Made by a program: the position numbers and the translations under genes
Assembly (NCBI GenBank): GCA_038258425.1
Contig: JBBSPV010000012.1
Location: forward strand, 16,819-80,818
Direction of reading: 5' to 3'
From: DATLGB01 sp038258425
GTDB lineage: Bacteria; Actinomycetota; Thermoleophilia; Solirubrobacterales; Solirubrobacteraceae
Length of the DNA: 64,000 nt
The notes under the pieces: generated by a model
The model's input: the letters and a program-made list of their open reading frames with translations, nothing else
What the model was told of the DNA's origin: nothing
Database searches by the model: none
In this document: one piece after another, positions 40,151 through 48,362 of the stretch
How the letters are laid out: every line of letters begins with the position of its first letter
Numbering within the stretch: position 1 is the stretch's first letter

Positions 40151-41146
40151 ATGGCGGTCGCCGAGCACCCGACGGGCGCCCCGCCCGTCCGGCGCGTCCC
40201 GCTCTGGCAGGTGACGGTCGCCTTCTGGGTGCTCGTCGTGGTCGTGCTGGCGCTGCGGGCCTCCGGGCTGCCCGACAGCCCGAGGATCGCGACCTTCGGG
40301 CTCGTGTTCGCCTCCATCGCGGTCGAGGCCCTGCCCTTCGTCCTGCTCGGCGCGCTGGTCTCGGCCGCCGTCGCGGCATTCGTGCCCGACCGGACCTTCG
40401 AGCGGATCGGCCGGCTCCCGCGCGCCCTGCAGATCCCGGGCGCGGCGGCCTGCGCGGTCGCCTTCCCCGTGTGCGAGTGCGGATCGGTGCCGGTCGCGCG
40501 CCGCCTGATCGCCCGCGGCGTCCACCCGGCGGCCGGCATCGTCTTCATGCTCGCCGCACCGGTGGTCAACCCCATCGTCCTCGGCTCCACCTGGGTCGCC
40601 TACGGCGGTGGCCGGCGCGGCGCGGAGATGGTCGTCGGGCGGGCGGCGCTCGGGCTCGTGGTCGCCGTCACGTCAGGGTTGGCGATCGGCCGGCGGGGCG
40701 AGGCGCTCCTGCGCGCGCGCGGGGACGAGGAGGACCACGACCACGACTCGCGAGGCGCGTCGTTCGCCGACCACCTCGCCTCGGACTTCCTCTTCATGGG
40801 CCGCTTCGTCGTGCTCGGCGCCGCGCTGGCGGCGCTTCTGCAGACCGTCGTGCCCCAGGGCCTCGCCACCGGTCTCGCCGGGACGCCGGTGCTCGGCACC
40901 CTGGTCCTCATCGGGCTCGCCTTCATGCTCAGCCTCTGCTCGGAGGCCGACGCGTTCGTGGCCGCGTCCTTCGTGGCCTTCCCGCTGCACGCCCAGCTGG
41001 CCTTCCTTGCCTTCGGCCCCGTGCTCGACACGAAGCTCGCCGTCCTCTACGGCGCGACCTTCCGCGGGCGCTTCGTCCTGCGGCTGCTGCTCGTCGCGGT
41101 GCCCACGTGCCTGCTCGGCTCCCTGGCCTTCGGGGTGCTCACGTGA
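40151..41146 (+). CDS. UPF0718 (DUF318) family permease
   Basis: 331 residues with eight to nine transmembrane helices. The family hallmark is AFPVCECGSVPVARRLI, with a second Cys/Glu motif in MLSLCSEADAFVAAS. A cytoplasmic loop is His/Asp rich (DEEDHDHDSRG). This permease family is usually encoded with TIGR03943/DUF1980 proteins and is linked to metal export or supply. The next gene is such a partner and overlaps by four bases. The metal is unknown; the location beside zinc genes suggests zinc. Confidence 0.85.
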   Translation: MAVAEHPTGAPPVRRVPLWQVTVAFWVLVVVVLALRASGLPDSPRIATFGLVFASIAVEALPFVLLGALVSAAVAAFVPDRTFERIGRLPRALQIPGAAACAVAFPVCECGSVPVARRLIARGVHPAAGIVFMLAAPVVNPIVLGSTWVAYGGGRRGAEMVVGRAALGLVVAVTSGLAIGRRGEALLRARGDEEDHDHDSRGASFADHLASDFLFMGRFVVLGAALAALLQTVVPQGLATGLAGTPVLGTLVLIGLAFMLSLCSEADAFVAASFVAFPLHAQLAFLAFGPVLDTKLAVLYGATFRGRFVLRLLLVAVPTCLLGSLAFGVLT

Positions 41147-41862
41147 GCCTGACCGCCCGCAGCGGGCGCCTCGCCGTGCTCGTCGCCTGGACGGGGTTCC
41201 TCGCCTGGCTCGTGCTCGCCGACCAGGTGCCGCGCTACCTCGGCCCGCGGACGGCGTGGATCGTCCCGGCCGGCGCGGTCGGGCTCGCCGTGGCCGCCGT
41301 CGCCTACGCCCGCTGGACCCGGAGCGCGCCCGTCGCCCGGCGGGCGCTGACGGTGACGGAGACGCTGCGGCTGTCGGCCGTCCTGGCGCCGATCCTCGTC
41401 GGCCTCGTCATGTCGGGGGCGACGCTCGGCTCGCTGGCCGCGGGCAACAAGCTGGCGGGCCGCGGGATCGACCTCACCAACCTCGCCGGCTCGCTCGGGC
41501 GCGGGGGCAAGCCGATCGACTTCCTTCTCGTGCGGGGCGCGCAGGAGGATCCGAAGCTCGCCCGTGAGCGCGGGATCGAGCCGGGCCGCGCCGTCGAGCT
41601 CACCGGCTTCGTCTACCGGCCGGCGGGCGGTCCCGGCCGGCCGCTGCGCCTCGCGCGCTTCTACATCACCTGCTGCGTGGCGGACTCGGTGGCCATCGAC
41701 GTGCCCGTCTACGCGACGCGCGACGCGTCGGCCTACCGGCGCGACGCCTGGCTGCACGTCTCCGGCGTGCTGGCCTCCCGCCACGGCGAGCTCGTCGTGG
41801 AGGGCGCCCGCGTCGGCCGGGTCCCCAAGCCGAAGCACCCGTACAAGCTCTTCGCGCTCTGA
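41143..41862 (+). CDS. TIGR03943/DUF1980 family putative permease subunit
   Basis: 239 residues from a GTG that overlaps the UPF0718 stop (GTGA). Two or three N-terminal transmembrane helices (LVAWTGFLAWLVLADQVPRY and an ILVGLVMSGATLGS segment) precede a soluble domain with ELTGFVYRPAGG, LARFYITCCVADSVAIDVPV and DAWLHVSGVLA. The double Cys in YITCCVADS is the family hallmark and probably binds metal. It acts with the preceding permease. In many bacteria such pairs are zinc-regulated; no Zur-like palindrome was seen directly upstream here. Confidence 0.85.
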   Translation: MSLTARSGRLAVLVAWTGFLAWLVLADQVPRYLGPRTAWIVPAGAVGLAVAAVAYARWTRSAPVARRALTVTETLRLSAVLAPILVGLVMSGATLGSLAAGNKLAGRGIDLTNLAGSLGRGGKPIDFLLVRGAQEDPKLARERGIEPGRAVELTGFVYRPAGGPGRPLRLARFYITCCVADSVAIDVPVYATRDASAYRRDAWLHVSGVLASRHGELVVEGARVGRVPKPKHPYKLFAL

Positions 41863-41906
41863 GCGGGCGCGGAAGTCCGGTCTGACCCTGCGATACTGGG
41901 GAGTCG

Positions 41907-42311
41907 ATGGACCCGAGCCGCAAGCGCAAGATCCGCCTCATCGTGGCCCTCGGCGCCGTCGTCGTGCTGGCGACCGCCCTGGTCTACACGAGCTTCACGG
42001 CTTCCACGGAGGCGAAGTCGCCGAGCCAGCTGCTGGCCTCCGCGCAGGCCGGCAAGGCCTACGAGGTCACGGGCAAGGTCGCCGCCGGCAGCTGGACCTC
42101 CCGGGGCACGACGAACGTCTTCCGCGTGCGCGACCGCAACGGGAGGGAGTCCGTGCCGATCCGCTACGCCGGCGCGGTGCCCGATCCGTTCCGCGAGGGC
42201 CGCGAGATCGTCGTGACGGTCCGCAAGGCCGGCGGCACCTGGGTCGGCGAGCGCGACACGCTCGTCACCAAGTGCCCGTCGAAGTTCCAGCAGAAGGCCC
42301 CGAAGACCTAG
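41907..42311 (+). CDS. ccmE: CcmE haem chaperone, Cys-type variant
   Basis: 134 residues. One N-terminal transmembrane helix (IRLIVALGAVVVLATALVY), then an OB-fold: AYEVTGKVAAGSW, VPIRYAGAVPDPFREGREIV. The haem-binding site, where classical CcmE has His in HDENY, reads LVTKCPSKFQ, so Cys123 is followed four residues later by Phe127. CxxxY-type CcmE proteins are known in some archaea and bacteria; here the Tyr is replaced by Phe. It is seven bases upstream of ccmF and belongs to the system that attaches haem to c-type cytochromes, such as the protein at 6434. Confidence 0.87.
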   Translation: MDPSRKRKIRLIVALGAVVVLATALVYTSFTASTEAKSPSQLLASAQAGKAYEVTGKVAAGSWTSRGTTNVFRVRDRNGRESVPIRYAGAVPDPFREGREIVVTVRKAGGTWVGERDTLVTKCPSKFQQKAPKT

Positions 42312-42317
42312 CCGCTG

Positions 42318-44498
42318 ATGTTGACGGCCGGGAAGCTGCTGCTCGTCCTCGCGCTCCTGGTCGCCGTCTACGGCGCCGGAGCGAGCCTCGTCGGCGCGCG
42401 CGCCGGCAACCGGGCGCTCACCGACTCCGGCCGCCGCGCGGTCTACGCGATGGCCGTCGCGCTCGTGGCGACCTTCGTGCTGCTCGAGAGCATGTTCCTG
42501 CGCTCGGACTTCTCGAGCTACCTCGTCGCCACGCACTCCTCGACGACGACGCCGGCCTTCTACCGGGCGACGGCGATGTGGTCCTCCCAGGAGGGATCGC
42601 TGCTGCTGTGGGCGACGCTGCTGTCGGTGTGGTCGAGCGCCGTCCTGTACCTCTCCCGCAACCGGATGCGCGAGATCGCGCCCTACGCGACCGCGGTGCT
42701 GTGCGGCTTCGCGGTGTTCTTCGTCGGTCTGCTCGTGCTCAAGGAGACGCCCTTCGGCGCCACCTCGCCCGTCCCGAGCGAGGGCACCGGCCTGAACCCG
42801 CTGCTGCGCCACCCGAGCATGATGATCCACCCGCCCATGCTCTACTCGGGCTACACGCTCTTCGCGGTGCCGTTCGCCTTCGCCGTCGGGGCGCTCGTCA
42901 CGCGGCGGCTCAACGCGGACTGGATCCGCTCCACGCGCCCGTTCACGCTCGCGGCCTGGTTGTTCCTCGGCATCGGGATCATCCTCGGCGCCCGCTGGTC
43001 CTACACGGAGCTCGGCTGGGGCGGCTACTGGGCGTGGGATCCGGTGGAGAACGCGTCGCTCATGCCGTGGCTGACCGGCACGGCCTTCCTGCATTCGGTG
43101 ATGATCCAGGAGAAGCGCGGGATGCTGAAGGTCTGGAACGTCTCGCTCGTGCTGGCCACGGGCGTGCTGGCCATCCTCGGCACGTTCCTCGTGCGCTCCG
43201 GGATCCTGCAGTCGATCCACGCCTTCGGGGCGTCGACGCTGGGCGGCCCGTTCCTCGTCCTCATCGCGGTGATGATTCTCGGGTCGGCCGCGCTGGTCGT
43301 GTCGCGCTCGGCGGATCTGCGCTCGGACGCGAAGCTCGACGCGATCGTCTCCCGCGAGTCCGTCTTCCTGCTCAACAACCTCGTGCTCGTGGCGATGTGC
43401 GTGATCGTCTTCTGGGGCACGTTCTTCCCGCTCATCTCCGAGGCGATCACGGGAGAGAAGGCGTCCGTCGGGCCGCCGTGGTTCGACCGCGCCATCGTCC
43501 CGGCCGCGCTGCTGCTCGTACTGCTCACCGGCCTCGGGCCGGTGCTCGCCTGGCGGCGGGTGACGCTCGCCAACCTCCGCCACCAGCTCGTCGGGCCGGT
43601 GGTCGCGGGCTCGGTCTGCCTCGTGGCGCTGCTCGGCCTCGGAATCACGGCGGGGACGTCGGTGGCGCTCTTCGTGGTCGCGGCGTTCTCGCTCACCGTC
43701 ATCGCCCAGGAGTTCTGGCGCGGCACGCGCGCGCGGCGCGCGATGGCGGATGAGTCGCCACCCACCGCGCTGCTGTCCCTCGTCCGTCGCAACCGGCGCC
43801 GCTACGGCGGCTACCTGGTCCACGTCGGCGTCATCACGCTGTTCGTCGGCGTCGCGGCCTCCTCGGCCTTCGAGTCCAGCCGCTACGCCGACCTGCGGCC
43901 GGGCCAGACAGCGGCCATCGGCGGCTACGACGTGACCTACGTGAGGCCCACGAGCCGGGTCGTGGCCGCCCCCAACGGGCGGCTGGAGCGCATCGACCTC
44001 GGGGCCGTGCTGCGGGTGCGCAAGGACGGCAAGGGCGTGACGACGCTGGACACCCGCCGCTCCTACTTCCCGAGCGCCGACCCGTCGCTGGGGCCGGTCT
44101 CGCGCTTCTTCGATGGCGAGTCGACGAGCGAGGTCGGCCTCAAGGCCGGCGCCTTCAAGGACGTCTGGACCGTCATCGCGCCGAGCCTCGCCGGGCTGCA
44201 GCCGGCCATCGACAAGGGCGACAGGGTCTTCGACGGACCCGGCGCCCGGCTGCCGGCCGCCCAGCGCGCCACGCTGCTGGCCCAGGCGCTCGACGGGCTG
44301 GCCGCCTCGTACGTGCGCAGCCCGCCGCCCGCGACCTTCCGGCTGCTCATCTCGCCGCTCGTGACCTGGATCTGGCTCGGCGCGCTGATCGTCTTCGCCG
44401 GCGGGCTGGTGGCCATGTGGCCGAGCCCGCGGGCGGTGCACCGCATGGTCTCCGCGGGGTACGCGGCCCGGGTGGCGCGCGAGCTCACGAAGGTCTAG
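42318..44498 (+). CDS. ccmF: CcmF cytochrome c haem lyase subunit
   Basis: 726 residues with about 15 transmembrane helices, the usual CcmF size. The WWD haem-handling domain is WGGYWAWDPVENASLMPWL; the conserved His-bearing segments include RHPSMMIHPPMLYSGY and FLHSVMIQEKRGML. The C-terminal extracytoplasmic domain begins after YGGYLVHVGVITLFVGVAAS. It takes haem from CcmE and joins it to apocytochrome c. ccmABC, ccmG and ccmH are not in the window. The next gene is a CcmI-like protein two bases later. Confidence 0.95.
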   Translation: MLTAGKLLLVLALLVAVYGAGASLVGARAGNRALTDSGRRAVYAMAVALVATFVLLESMFLRSDFSSYLVATHSSTTTPAFYRATAMWSSQEGSLLLWATLLSVWSSAVLYLSRNRMREIAPYATAVLCGFAVFFVGLLVLKETPFGATSPVPSEGTGLNPLLRHPSMMIHPPMLYSGYTLFAVPFAFAVGALVTRRLNADWIRSTRPFTLAAWLFLGIGIILGARWSYTELGWGGYWAWDPVENASLMPWLTGTAFLHSVMIQEKRGMLKVWNVSLVLATGVLAILGTFLVRSGILQSIHAFGASTLGGPFLVLIAVMILGSAALVVSRSADLRSDAKLDAIVSRESVFLLNNLVLVAMCVIVFWGTFFPLISEAITGEKASVGPPWFDRAIVPAALLLVLLTGLGPVLAWRRVTLANLRHQLVGPVVAGSVCLVALLGLGITAGTSVALFVVAAFSLTVIAQEFWRGTRARRAMADESPPTALLSLVRRNRRRYGGYLVHVGVITLFVGVAASSAFESSRYADLRPGQTAAIGGYDVTYVRPTSRVVAAPNGRLERIDLGAVLRVRKDGKGVTTLDTRRSYFPSADPSLGPVSRFFDGESTSEVGLKAGAFKDVWTVIAPSLAGLQPAIDKGDRVFDGPGARLPAAQRATLLAQALDGLAASYVRSPPPATFRLLISPLVTWIWLGALIVFAGGLVAMWPSPRAVHRMVSAGYAARVARELTKV

Positions 44499-44500
44499 CC

Positions 44501-44818
44501 GTGGCCGTCGTGGCCGCCGTCGTGGTGGTGGTGGTGCTGGTCGTCGTCGTCGCCCTGGTGGCGAGCCCGTTGCGCCCGGGCGCCGGGCGGGCCGCGGTGT
44601 CGGCCGAGGCCAGCGACCGCGACGAGCTCGAGGCCCTCAAGGAGGCGAAGTACCGCGAGATCCGCGACGCCGAGCTCGACTACCGGATGGGCAAGCTCTC
44701 CCTGCCGGACTGGCGCGCGACCGATCGCGGGTTGCGGGTGGAGGCGATGGAGCTGCTGCGGCGCCTCGACGCCCTGGAGGGCCGCGAGGGCTCCGAGGCG
44801 GCGCTTCGCGCGGACTGA
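44501..44818 (+). CDS. CcmI-like small membrane protein
   Basis: 105 residues from a GTG two bases after the ccmF stop. One N-terminal transmembrane helix is made almost entirely of Val (VAVVAAVVVVVVLVVVVALV). The soluble part contains LEALKEAKYREIRDAELDYR and GKLSLPDWRATDRGLR, the pattern of CcmI N-terminal domains. CcmI binds apocytochrome c for haem attachment. The tetratricopeptide domain of full CcmI is absent. It ends three bases from the convergent SnoaL-like gene. Confidence 0.72.
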   Translation: MAVVAAVVVVVVLVVVVALVASPLRPGAGRAAVSAEASDRDELEALKEAKYREIRDAELDYRMGKLSLPDWRATDRGLRVEAMELLRRLDALEGREGSEAALRAD

Positions 44819-44820
44819 GG

Positions 44821-45183
44821 TCAGGCGGCAGGCTCCGTGACGTCCATGCGCGCGACCAGGCCGTCGCGGAACGTATACGTGTGGAGCACCTCGCCCGAGC
44901 CGACGAGATTGCCGTCGAGATCGCGCACGGTCTGGGCGACCCGCACCTCGACCGCTCCCGAGGGGACGTCCACGTAGGCGACGGGCTCCACGGTCGGGTC
45001 GATCGCCGCCCACTGCTCGAGCCAGTAGGTGCGCACGGTGGCGGTCCCGGCCAGGCGGCCGCCCTGCCATGCGTTGGGCCAGTCCACGTCGTCGGTCATG
45101 GCGGCCAGGACCGCGTCGACGTCGCGCGCGTTGAAGGCCACGTAGAGCGACTCGAGCCGCTCGTGCTCGGGGCGGTCGGCCAT
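44821..45183 (-). CDS. SnoaL/NTF2-like protein
   Basis: 120 residues of the nuclear-transport-factor-2 fold: RLESLYVAFNARDVDAVLAA, MTDDVDWPNAWQGGRLAG (the acidic pocket residues), TVRTYWLEQW and HTYTFRDGLVARMDV. SnoaL-like proteins are small-molecule isomerases, hydrolases or non-catalytic binders; no specific substrate can be read. ATG at 45183 gives MADRPEHERL. The upstream 200-base gap to secG (45184-45383) has no recognised feature. Confidence 0.8.
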   Translation of the reverse strand: MADRPEHERLESLYVAFNARDVDAVLAAMTDDVDWPNAWQGGRLAGTATVRTYWLEQWAAIDPTVEPVAYVDVPSGAVEVRVAQTVRDLDGNLVGSGEVLHTYTFRDGLVARMDVTEPAA

Positions 45184-45383
45184 GGGACTGGATCCTGCCA
45201 GGCGGGCGGACACGGCGCCACCACATGCGAACGCGCTCCCAAGGGCGCCCGACTTCGGTCGGTGCGCACCGAACAGGCCCCCGCGTGGTCTGACCGCACC
45301 CCGTGGGCCGAGGTCGCGCTGCGAGCCGATCCGCAGGTCGGCGCCGCGCGTTCGGGAACGCCCGCCGCTACCCTTCGGCGGGC

Positions 45384-45608
45384 ATGTACACGGTCCTCAG
45401 CGTCGCCCAGGTCTTCATCGCCGCCATCCTGATCTTCACGATCCTGCTGCACTCGGGCAAGGACGCGGGGATGTCGGGGGCCTTCGGCGTCGGCGTCGCC
45501 GGCGGCTCCACGGGCGGCTCGCTGATGGAGCGCAACCTCACCCGCTGGACGATCATCTTCGCGGTCCTGTTCGTGCTGAACACGATCGCCCTGCTCAAGC
45601 TCGGTTGA
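45384..45608 (+). CDS. secG: SecG preprotein translocase subunit
   Basis: 74 residues with two transmembrane helices: VLSVAQVFIAAILIFTILLH and TIIFAVLFVLNTIALLKL. The loop between them is GAFGVGVAGGSTGGSLMER, matching the SecG family pattern. SecG assists SecYE in protein export. It is a monocistronic-looking gene whose 3' end overlaps mobA on the other strand by 14 bases. TACCCT 15 bases upstream of the ATG may be its -10 element. Confidence 0.9.
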   Translation: MYTVLSVAQVFIAAILIFTILLHSGKDAGMSGAFGVGVAGGSTGGSLMERNLTRWTIIFAVLFVLNTIALLKLG

Positions 45609-46209
45609 TGCCGCGAGCGGCCGCGTAGGCCTGCGGGGTGTCCAGGCTGCGCAGCGCCGCGGTGGTGGCGGCGTCGGCCGTCAGCGTCGCCGCGCCGGCC
45701 GCCCGCAGCAGGCCGCGCAGGCTCGCCTCGCCCCGGCCCAACCGCTCGCGGGCGAGGTCCAGGCACGGCTCGATCCGGTAGGCGGCGCCGAGGGGCTGGA
45801 GGCCGTCGGCCGTCACGAAGGCCGCCGCCGCGCACCCACGCGCCGCGACGAGCAGCTCCGCCAGCCCCGCGCCGGCGATCAACGGCTGGTCCGTCGCGCA
45901 GGCGAGCGCCACCTCGGCGCGCCCCTCGAGGGCATCGAGGCCGGCGAGCAGCCCGGCCAGCGGCCCGCGTCCGGGCTCGGCGTCCGTCACCGTCTCGACC
46001 GCGCTCGGCAGCGGCGGCAGCGCCTGGCCCGGCGCGCCGACGACGACCACCGGGCCGTCGACGAGCGCCGCGACGGTCGCGGCGACGTGGGCCACCAGCG
46101 GGCGCCCGTCCCACGGCAGGCCGGCCTTCGCCGTGCCCATGCGCCGCGATCTCCCGCCGGCGAGCACGATGCCCGCCGCGCGCGAAGCCGGTCCCCGTCG
46201 AGTGCTCAC
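45595..46209 (-). CDS. mobA: MobA-like molybdenum cofactor guanylyltransferase
   Basis: 204 residues from a GTG. The NTP-transferase start is GIVLAGGRSRRMGTAKAGLP, followed by DGRPLVAHVA, EPGRGPLAGLLAGLDAL and ALACATDQPLI, where the Asp binds Mg2+. MobA adds GMP to molybdopterin to make the bis-MGD cofactor. No molybdoenzyme is in the window. Start overlaps the stop of the TldD/PmbA-like gene (GTGA), so they are co-transcribed. The related MobA-like CoxC/MocA group cannot be ruled out. Confidence 0.83.
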   Translation of the reverse strand: MSTRRGPASRAAGIVLAGGRSRRMGTAKAGLPWDGRPLVAHVAATVAALVDGPVVVVGAPGQALPPLPSAVETVTDAEPGRGPLAGLLAGLDALEGRAEVALACATDQPLIAGAGLAELLVAARGCAAAAFVTADGLQPLGAAYRIEPCLDLARERLGRGEASLRGLLRAAGAATLTADAATTAALRSLDTPQAYAAARGINRA

Positions 46210-47495
46210 GGCGCGACCCGGACGCCGGCACCCGCTCGGAGGGCCGGGACGACCGCCGCGCCGATCCCGCCCGGGCAGTGCCCGGGCAGCGGAACGAGGA
46301 GCTGGGCGGTGGTGAGCGCCTCGACCGCGGCGAGCACCCCGAGGGCGTCGACCTCGACGCGCAGCCCGGGGAGCGCTCCCGCGAGCTCGCCGGCGGCCAC
46401 GAGCGCCGCGCCCGGCGCCGCGTGCAGGCGGCCGCCGTCCGTTCCCGGCCCGGCGGCCGGTGCGAGCGCCGGGAGGTACAGCCCGCGCGTCATCGGGGCG
46501 CGGAGCGCGGCCTCGTCGGGGGCGCCGCCGCCGGCGAGGACGAGATGCTCCGGGTAGGGCGCGAGCGTCAGCGGCCGCGTCGCGTGACCGGTGCTCGTGG
46601 CGCCGGCGCGGGCCGCGGAGGCCGTGTCGTGGACGACGCCGGCGGCGAGGCCGCCCCGGACGATCGGGACCGGCCGGCGGGGGACTCCCTCGGCGTCGAA
46701 GGCCCGCGGCAGCGTCCCGGGGAAGCGCGCGGCGTCGGAGAGCTCGACCCCCGGCGCGGCGACCGTGGTGCCCCGCCGGCCGGCGAGGGGGCCGTCGCCG
46801 AGGGCGACGCCGACGCCGGCGGCGGCGCGCAGACCGTCGAGGACGCTCGCCACGGCCCGCGGCCCGAGGACGACGGGCAGCGGGCCCGATGCGGGTGCGC
46901 CGGCCCCCCCCGGGACGGCGAGCAGCGCGCGCACCTCCGCCGCCGCGGCCGCGACGTCGGCGGCGGCGACCCCGGCCCGCACGGCCTGCGGGGCGTGGCC
47001 GTCCGCGCGCGTCGCGTGGACGCGCGCGACGACGTGGGAGCGCTCCTCGCTCGCGCGCACGCCGGGGCTCGAGGCCACGGCGATCCGCGCCAGCCCCGCC
47101 CGCCACTGCACCTCGACGCCCTCGCCCGCCGCCGCGCGTGCCGCGGCGAGGGCGTCCGCGGGCTCGAGCTCGAGCAGTCCGGGTGCGAAGCCGTCGTGCG
47201 GGCGCCCGGGCACCGGCTCGGGCAGCGGGGGCGCCGGCCACGCGCGCGCCCGCCGGGCGTGCAGGCCGGCGGCGCGTGCGGCGCGCTGGAGGCCGTCGGC
47301 GTCGAGGCGGTCGGCGGTCGCGGTCCCCGCGCGCCCGTCGCAGACGGCGGTGAAGGTCGCGGCGCACGTGTCGGCGGCCGGCCCGCCGGCGAGTTCGCGC
47401 TCCCACACGACGACCACCTGGCCCGGGCCGGTGAGTCGCCCGAGCGCCCGGCCCGCCAGCGCGGCGACCTCCGAGAGCGTGGGGGCGACCGGCAT
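46206..47495 (-). CDS. TldD/PmbA-family metalloprotease-like protein
   Basis: 429 residues, the usual size. The middle contains VEVQWRAGLARIAVASSPG and RADGHAPQAVRAG, and the C-terminal part FPGTLPRAFDAEGVPRRPVP, GGLAAGVVHDTASAARAG and THGH-like STGHATRPLTLAPYPEHLVL, as in PmbA/TldE. TldD/TldE pairs process peptides such as microcins or antitoxins. The zinc-binding HExxxH of TldD is not seen, so this is the non-catalytic (TldE-like) type; a TldD partner is not in the window. It is the first gene of an operon with mobA and is divergent from the ArsR gene. Confidence 0.8.
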   Translation of the reverse strand: MPVAPTLSEVAALAGRALGRLTGPGQVVVVWERELAGGPAADTCAATFTAVCDGRAGTATADRLDADGLQRAARAAGLHARRARAWPAPPLPEPVPGRPHDGFAPGLLELEPADALAAARAAAGEGVEVQWRAGLARIAVASSPGVRASEERSHVVARVHATRADGHAPQAVRAGVAAADVAAAAAEVRALLAVPGGAGAPASGPLPVVLGPRAVASVLDGLRAAAGVGVALGDGPLAGRRGTTVAAPGVELSDAARFPGTLPRAFDAEGVPRRPVPIVRGGLAAGVVHDTASAARAGATSTGHATRPLTLAPYPEHLVLAGGGAPDEAALRAPMTRGLYLPALAPAAGPGTDGGRLHAAPGAALVAAGELAGALPGLRVEVDALGVLAAVEALTTAQLLVPLPGHCPGGIGAAVVPALRAGAGVRVAP

Positions 47496-47512
47496 CCGCG
47501 GCCCAGGCTACT

Positions 47513-47549
47513 GTATGCCTTGACAGGCATATGCTTCATGCGGCATACT
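47513..47549 (+). promoter_or_regulatory. Promoter and probable self-operator of ArsR gene
   Basis: TTGACA (47520-47525) and CATACT (47544-47549) are spaced by 18 bases, a near-consensus promoter. Inverted repeats overlap it: ATGCCT-N4-AGGCAT (47514-47529), and GTATGCC (47513-47519) with GGCATAC (47542-47548). This layout is expected for repressor control by the gene it precedes. Transcription should begin at or next to the GTG at 47556. Confidence 0.7.
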
Positions 47550-47555
47550 CGGCGC

Positions 47556-47867
47556 GTGCCCTCCACCTGGACCGCCCTGGCCGATCCGCACCGCCGTGAG
47601 GTCCTCGAGCTGCTCCGCGAGCACTCCCGGCCGGTGGGCGAGCTCGTCGACCGGCTGGGCTTGACCCAGCCGGCGACGTCCAAGCACCTGCGGGTGCTGC
47701 GCGAGGCCGGGCTCGTGCGGGTCACGCAGGAGCGCCAGCGCCGCGTCTACGCCCTCGACCCCGCACCCATCGCCGAGCTGCACGCCTGGCTCGCGCCGTA
47801 CCGGCAGCTCTGGGACGCCTCGCTGGACGCCCTGGAGGCCCATCTCGACCAGCAGGAGCGATCATGA
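47556..47867 (+). CDS. ArsR-family regulator of an SRPBCC gene
   Basis: 103 residues from GTG 47556, chosen because the promoter's -10 ends only six bases before it (leaderless); an ATG at 47538 lies between the -35 and -10 and is therefore unlikely. The winged helix reads WTALADPHRREVLELLREHS, then RLGLTQPATSKHLRVLREAG. No cluster of Cys or His metal ligands is seen, so it is probably not metal-sensing. Its stop overlaps the SRPBCC gene start (ATGA). ArsR-SRPBCC pairs are common in actinobacteria. Confidence 0.88.
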   Translation: MPSTWTALADPHRREVLELLREHSRPVGELVDRLGLTQPATSKHLRVLREAGLVRVTQERQRRVYALDPAPIAELHAWLAPYRQLWDASLDALEAHLDQQERS

Positions 47868-48355
47868 GCACGCACGGCAGCTACACGACGATCGACGGGC
47901 GCCCGGCGGTCCGCTTCGAGCGGCGCCTGGCGCACCCGATCGACCGCGTGTGGCGGGCGATCAGCGATCCGGCGGAGCTGCGGCACTGGTTCCCGGACAC
48001 GCTGGAGGGCGAGATCGCCCCCGGAGCGCCACTGCGCTTCGTCGCCCCCGGGATCCGCTTCGAGGGCCGCGTGCTCGCCTACGACCCGCCCCGGCGGCTG
48101 CACCTAGCCTGGGGGACGGGCGAGATCCGCCTCGACCTCGAGCCGGACGGCGACGCCTGCCGGCTGCGCCTGGTGAACCTCCTCGACGCCGAGGACGAGG
48201 CGGCCCGCAACGCCGCGGGCTGGGAGGTCTGCCTCGCCGACCTCGGCGCCTGGCTGGACGGCACGACGGCCGACGCCGACTGGCGCGCCCACTACGACGC
48301 CTACGTCGACGGGGGCGTGCCGTCCGGTGCCGCGGTGCCGGAGGACACGGACTGA
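47864..48355 (+). CDS. SRPBCC (AHSA1-like) domain protein
   Basis: 163 residues with the AHSA1 pattern: VRFERRLAHPIDRVWRAISD, PAELRHWFPDTLEGEI, and the C-terminal AGWEVCLADLGAWLDG helix. These form a helix-grip fold with a hydrophobic pocket. Ligand unknown. It is translationally coupled to an ArsR regulator and probably under its control. The 3' end lies eight bases from the convergent iron alcohol dehydrogenase gene. Confidence 0.87.
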   Translation: MSTHGSYTTIDGRPAVRFERRLAHPIDRVWRAISDPAELRHWFPDTLEGEIAPGAPLRFVAPGIRFEGRVLAYDPPRRLHLAWGTGEIRLDLEPDGDACRLRLVNLLDAEDEAARNAAGWEVCLADLGAWLDGTTADADWRAHYDAYVDGGVPSGAAVPEDTD

Positions 48356-48362
48356 CGCGGGA

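Noticed and set aside
41733..44441. Minus-strand open frame of about 900 codons opposite ccmE and ccmF
   Set aside because: Shadow of ccmF; translation is compositionally odd and ccmF motifs on the plus strand are unambiguous.
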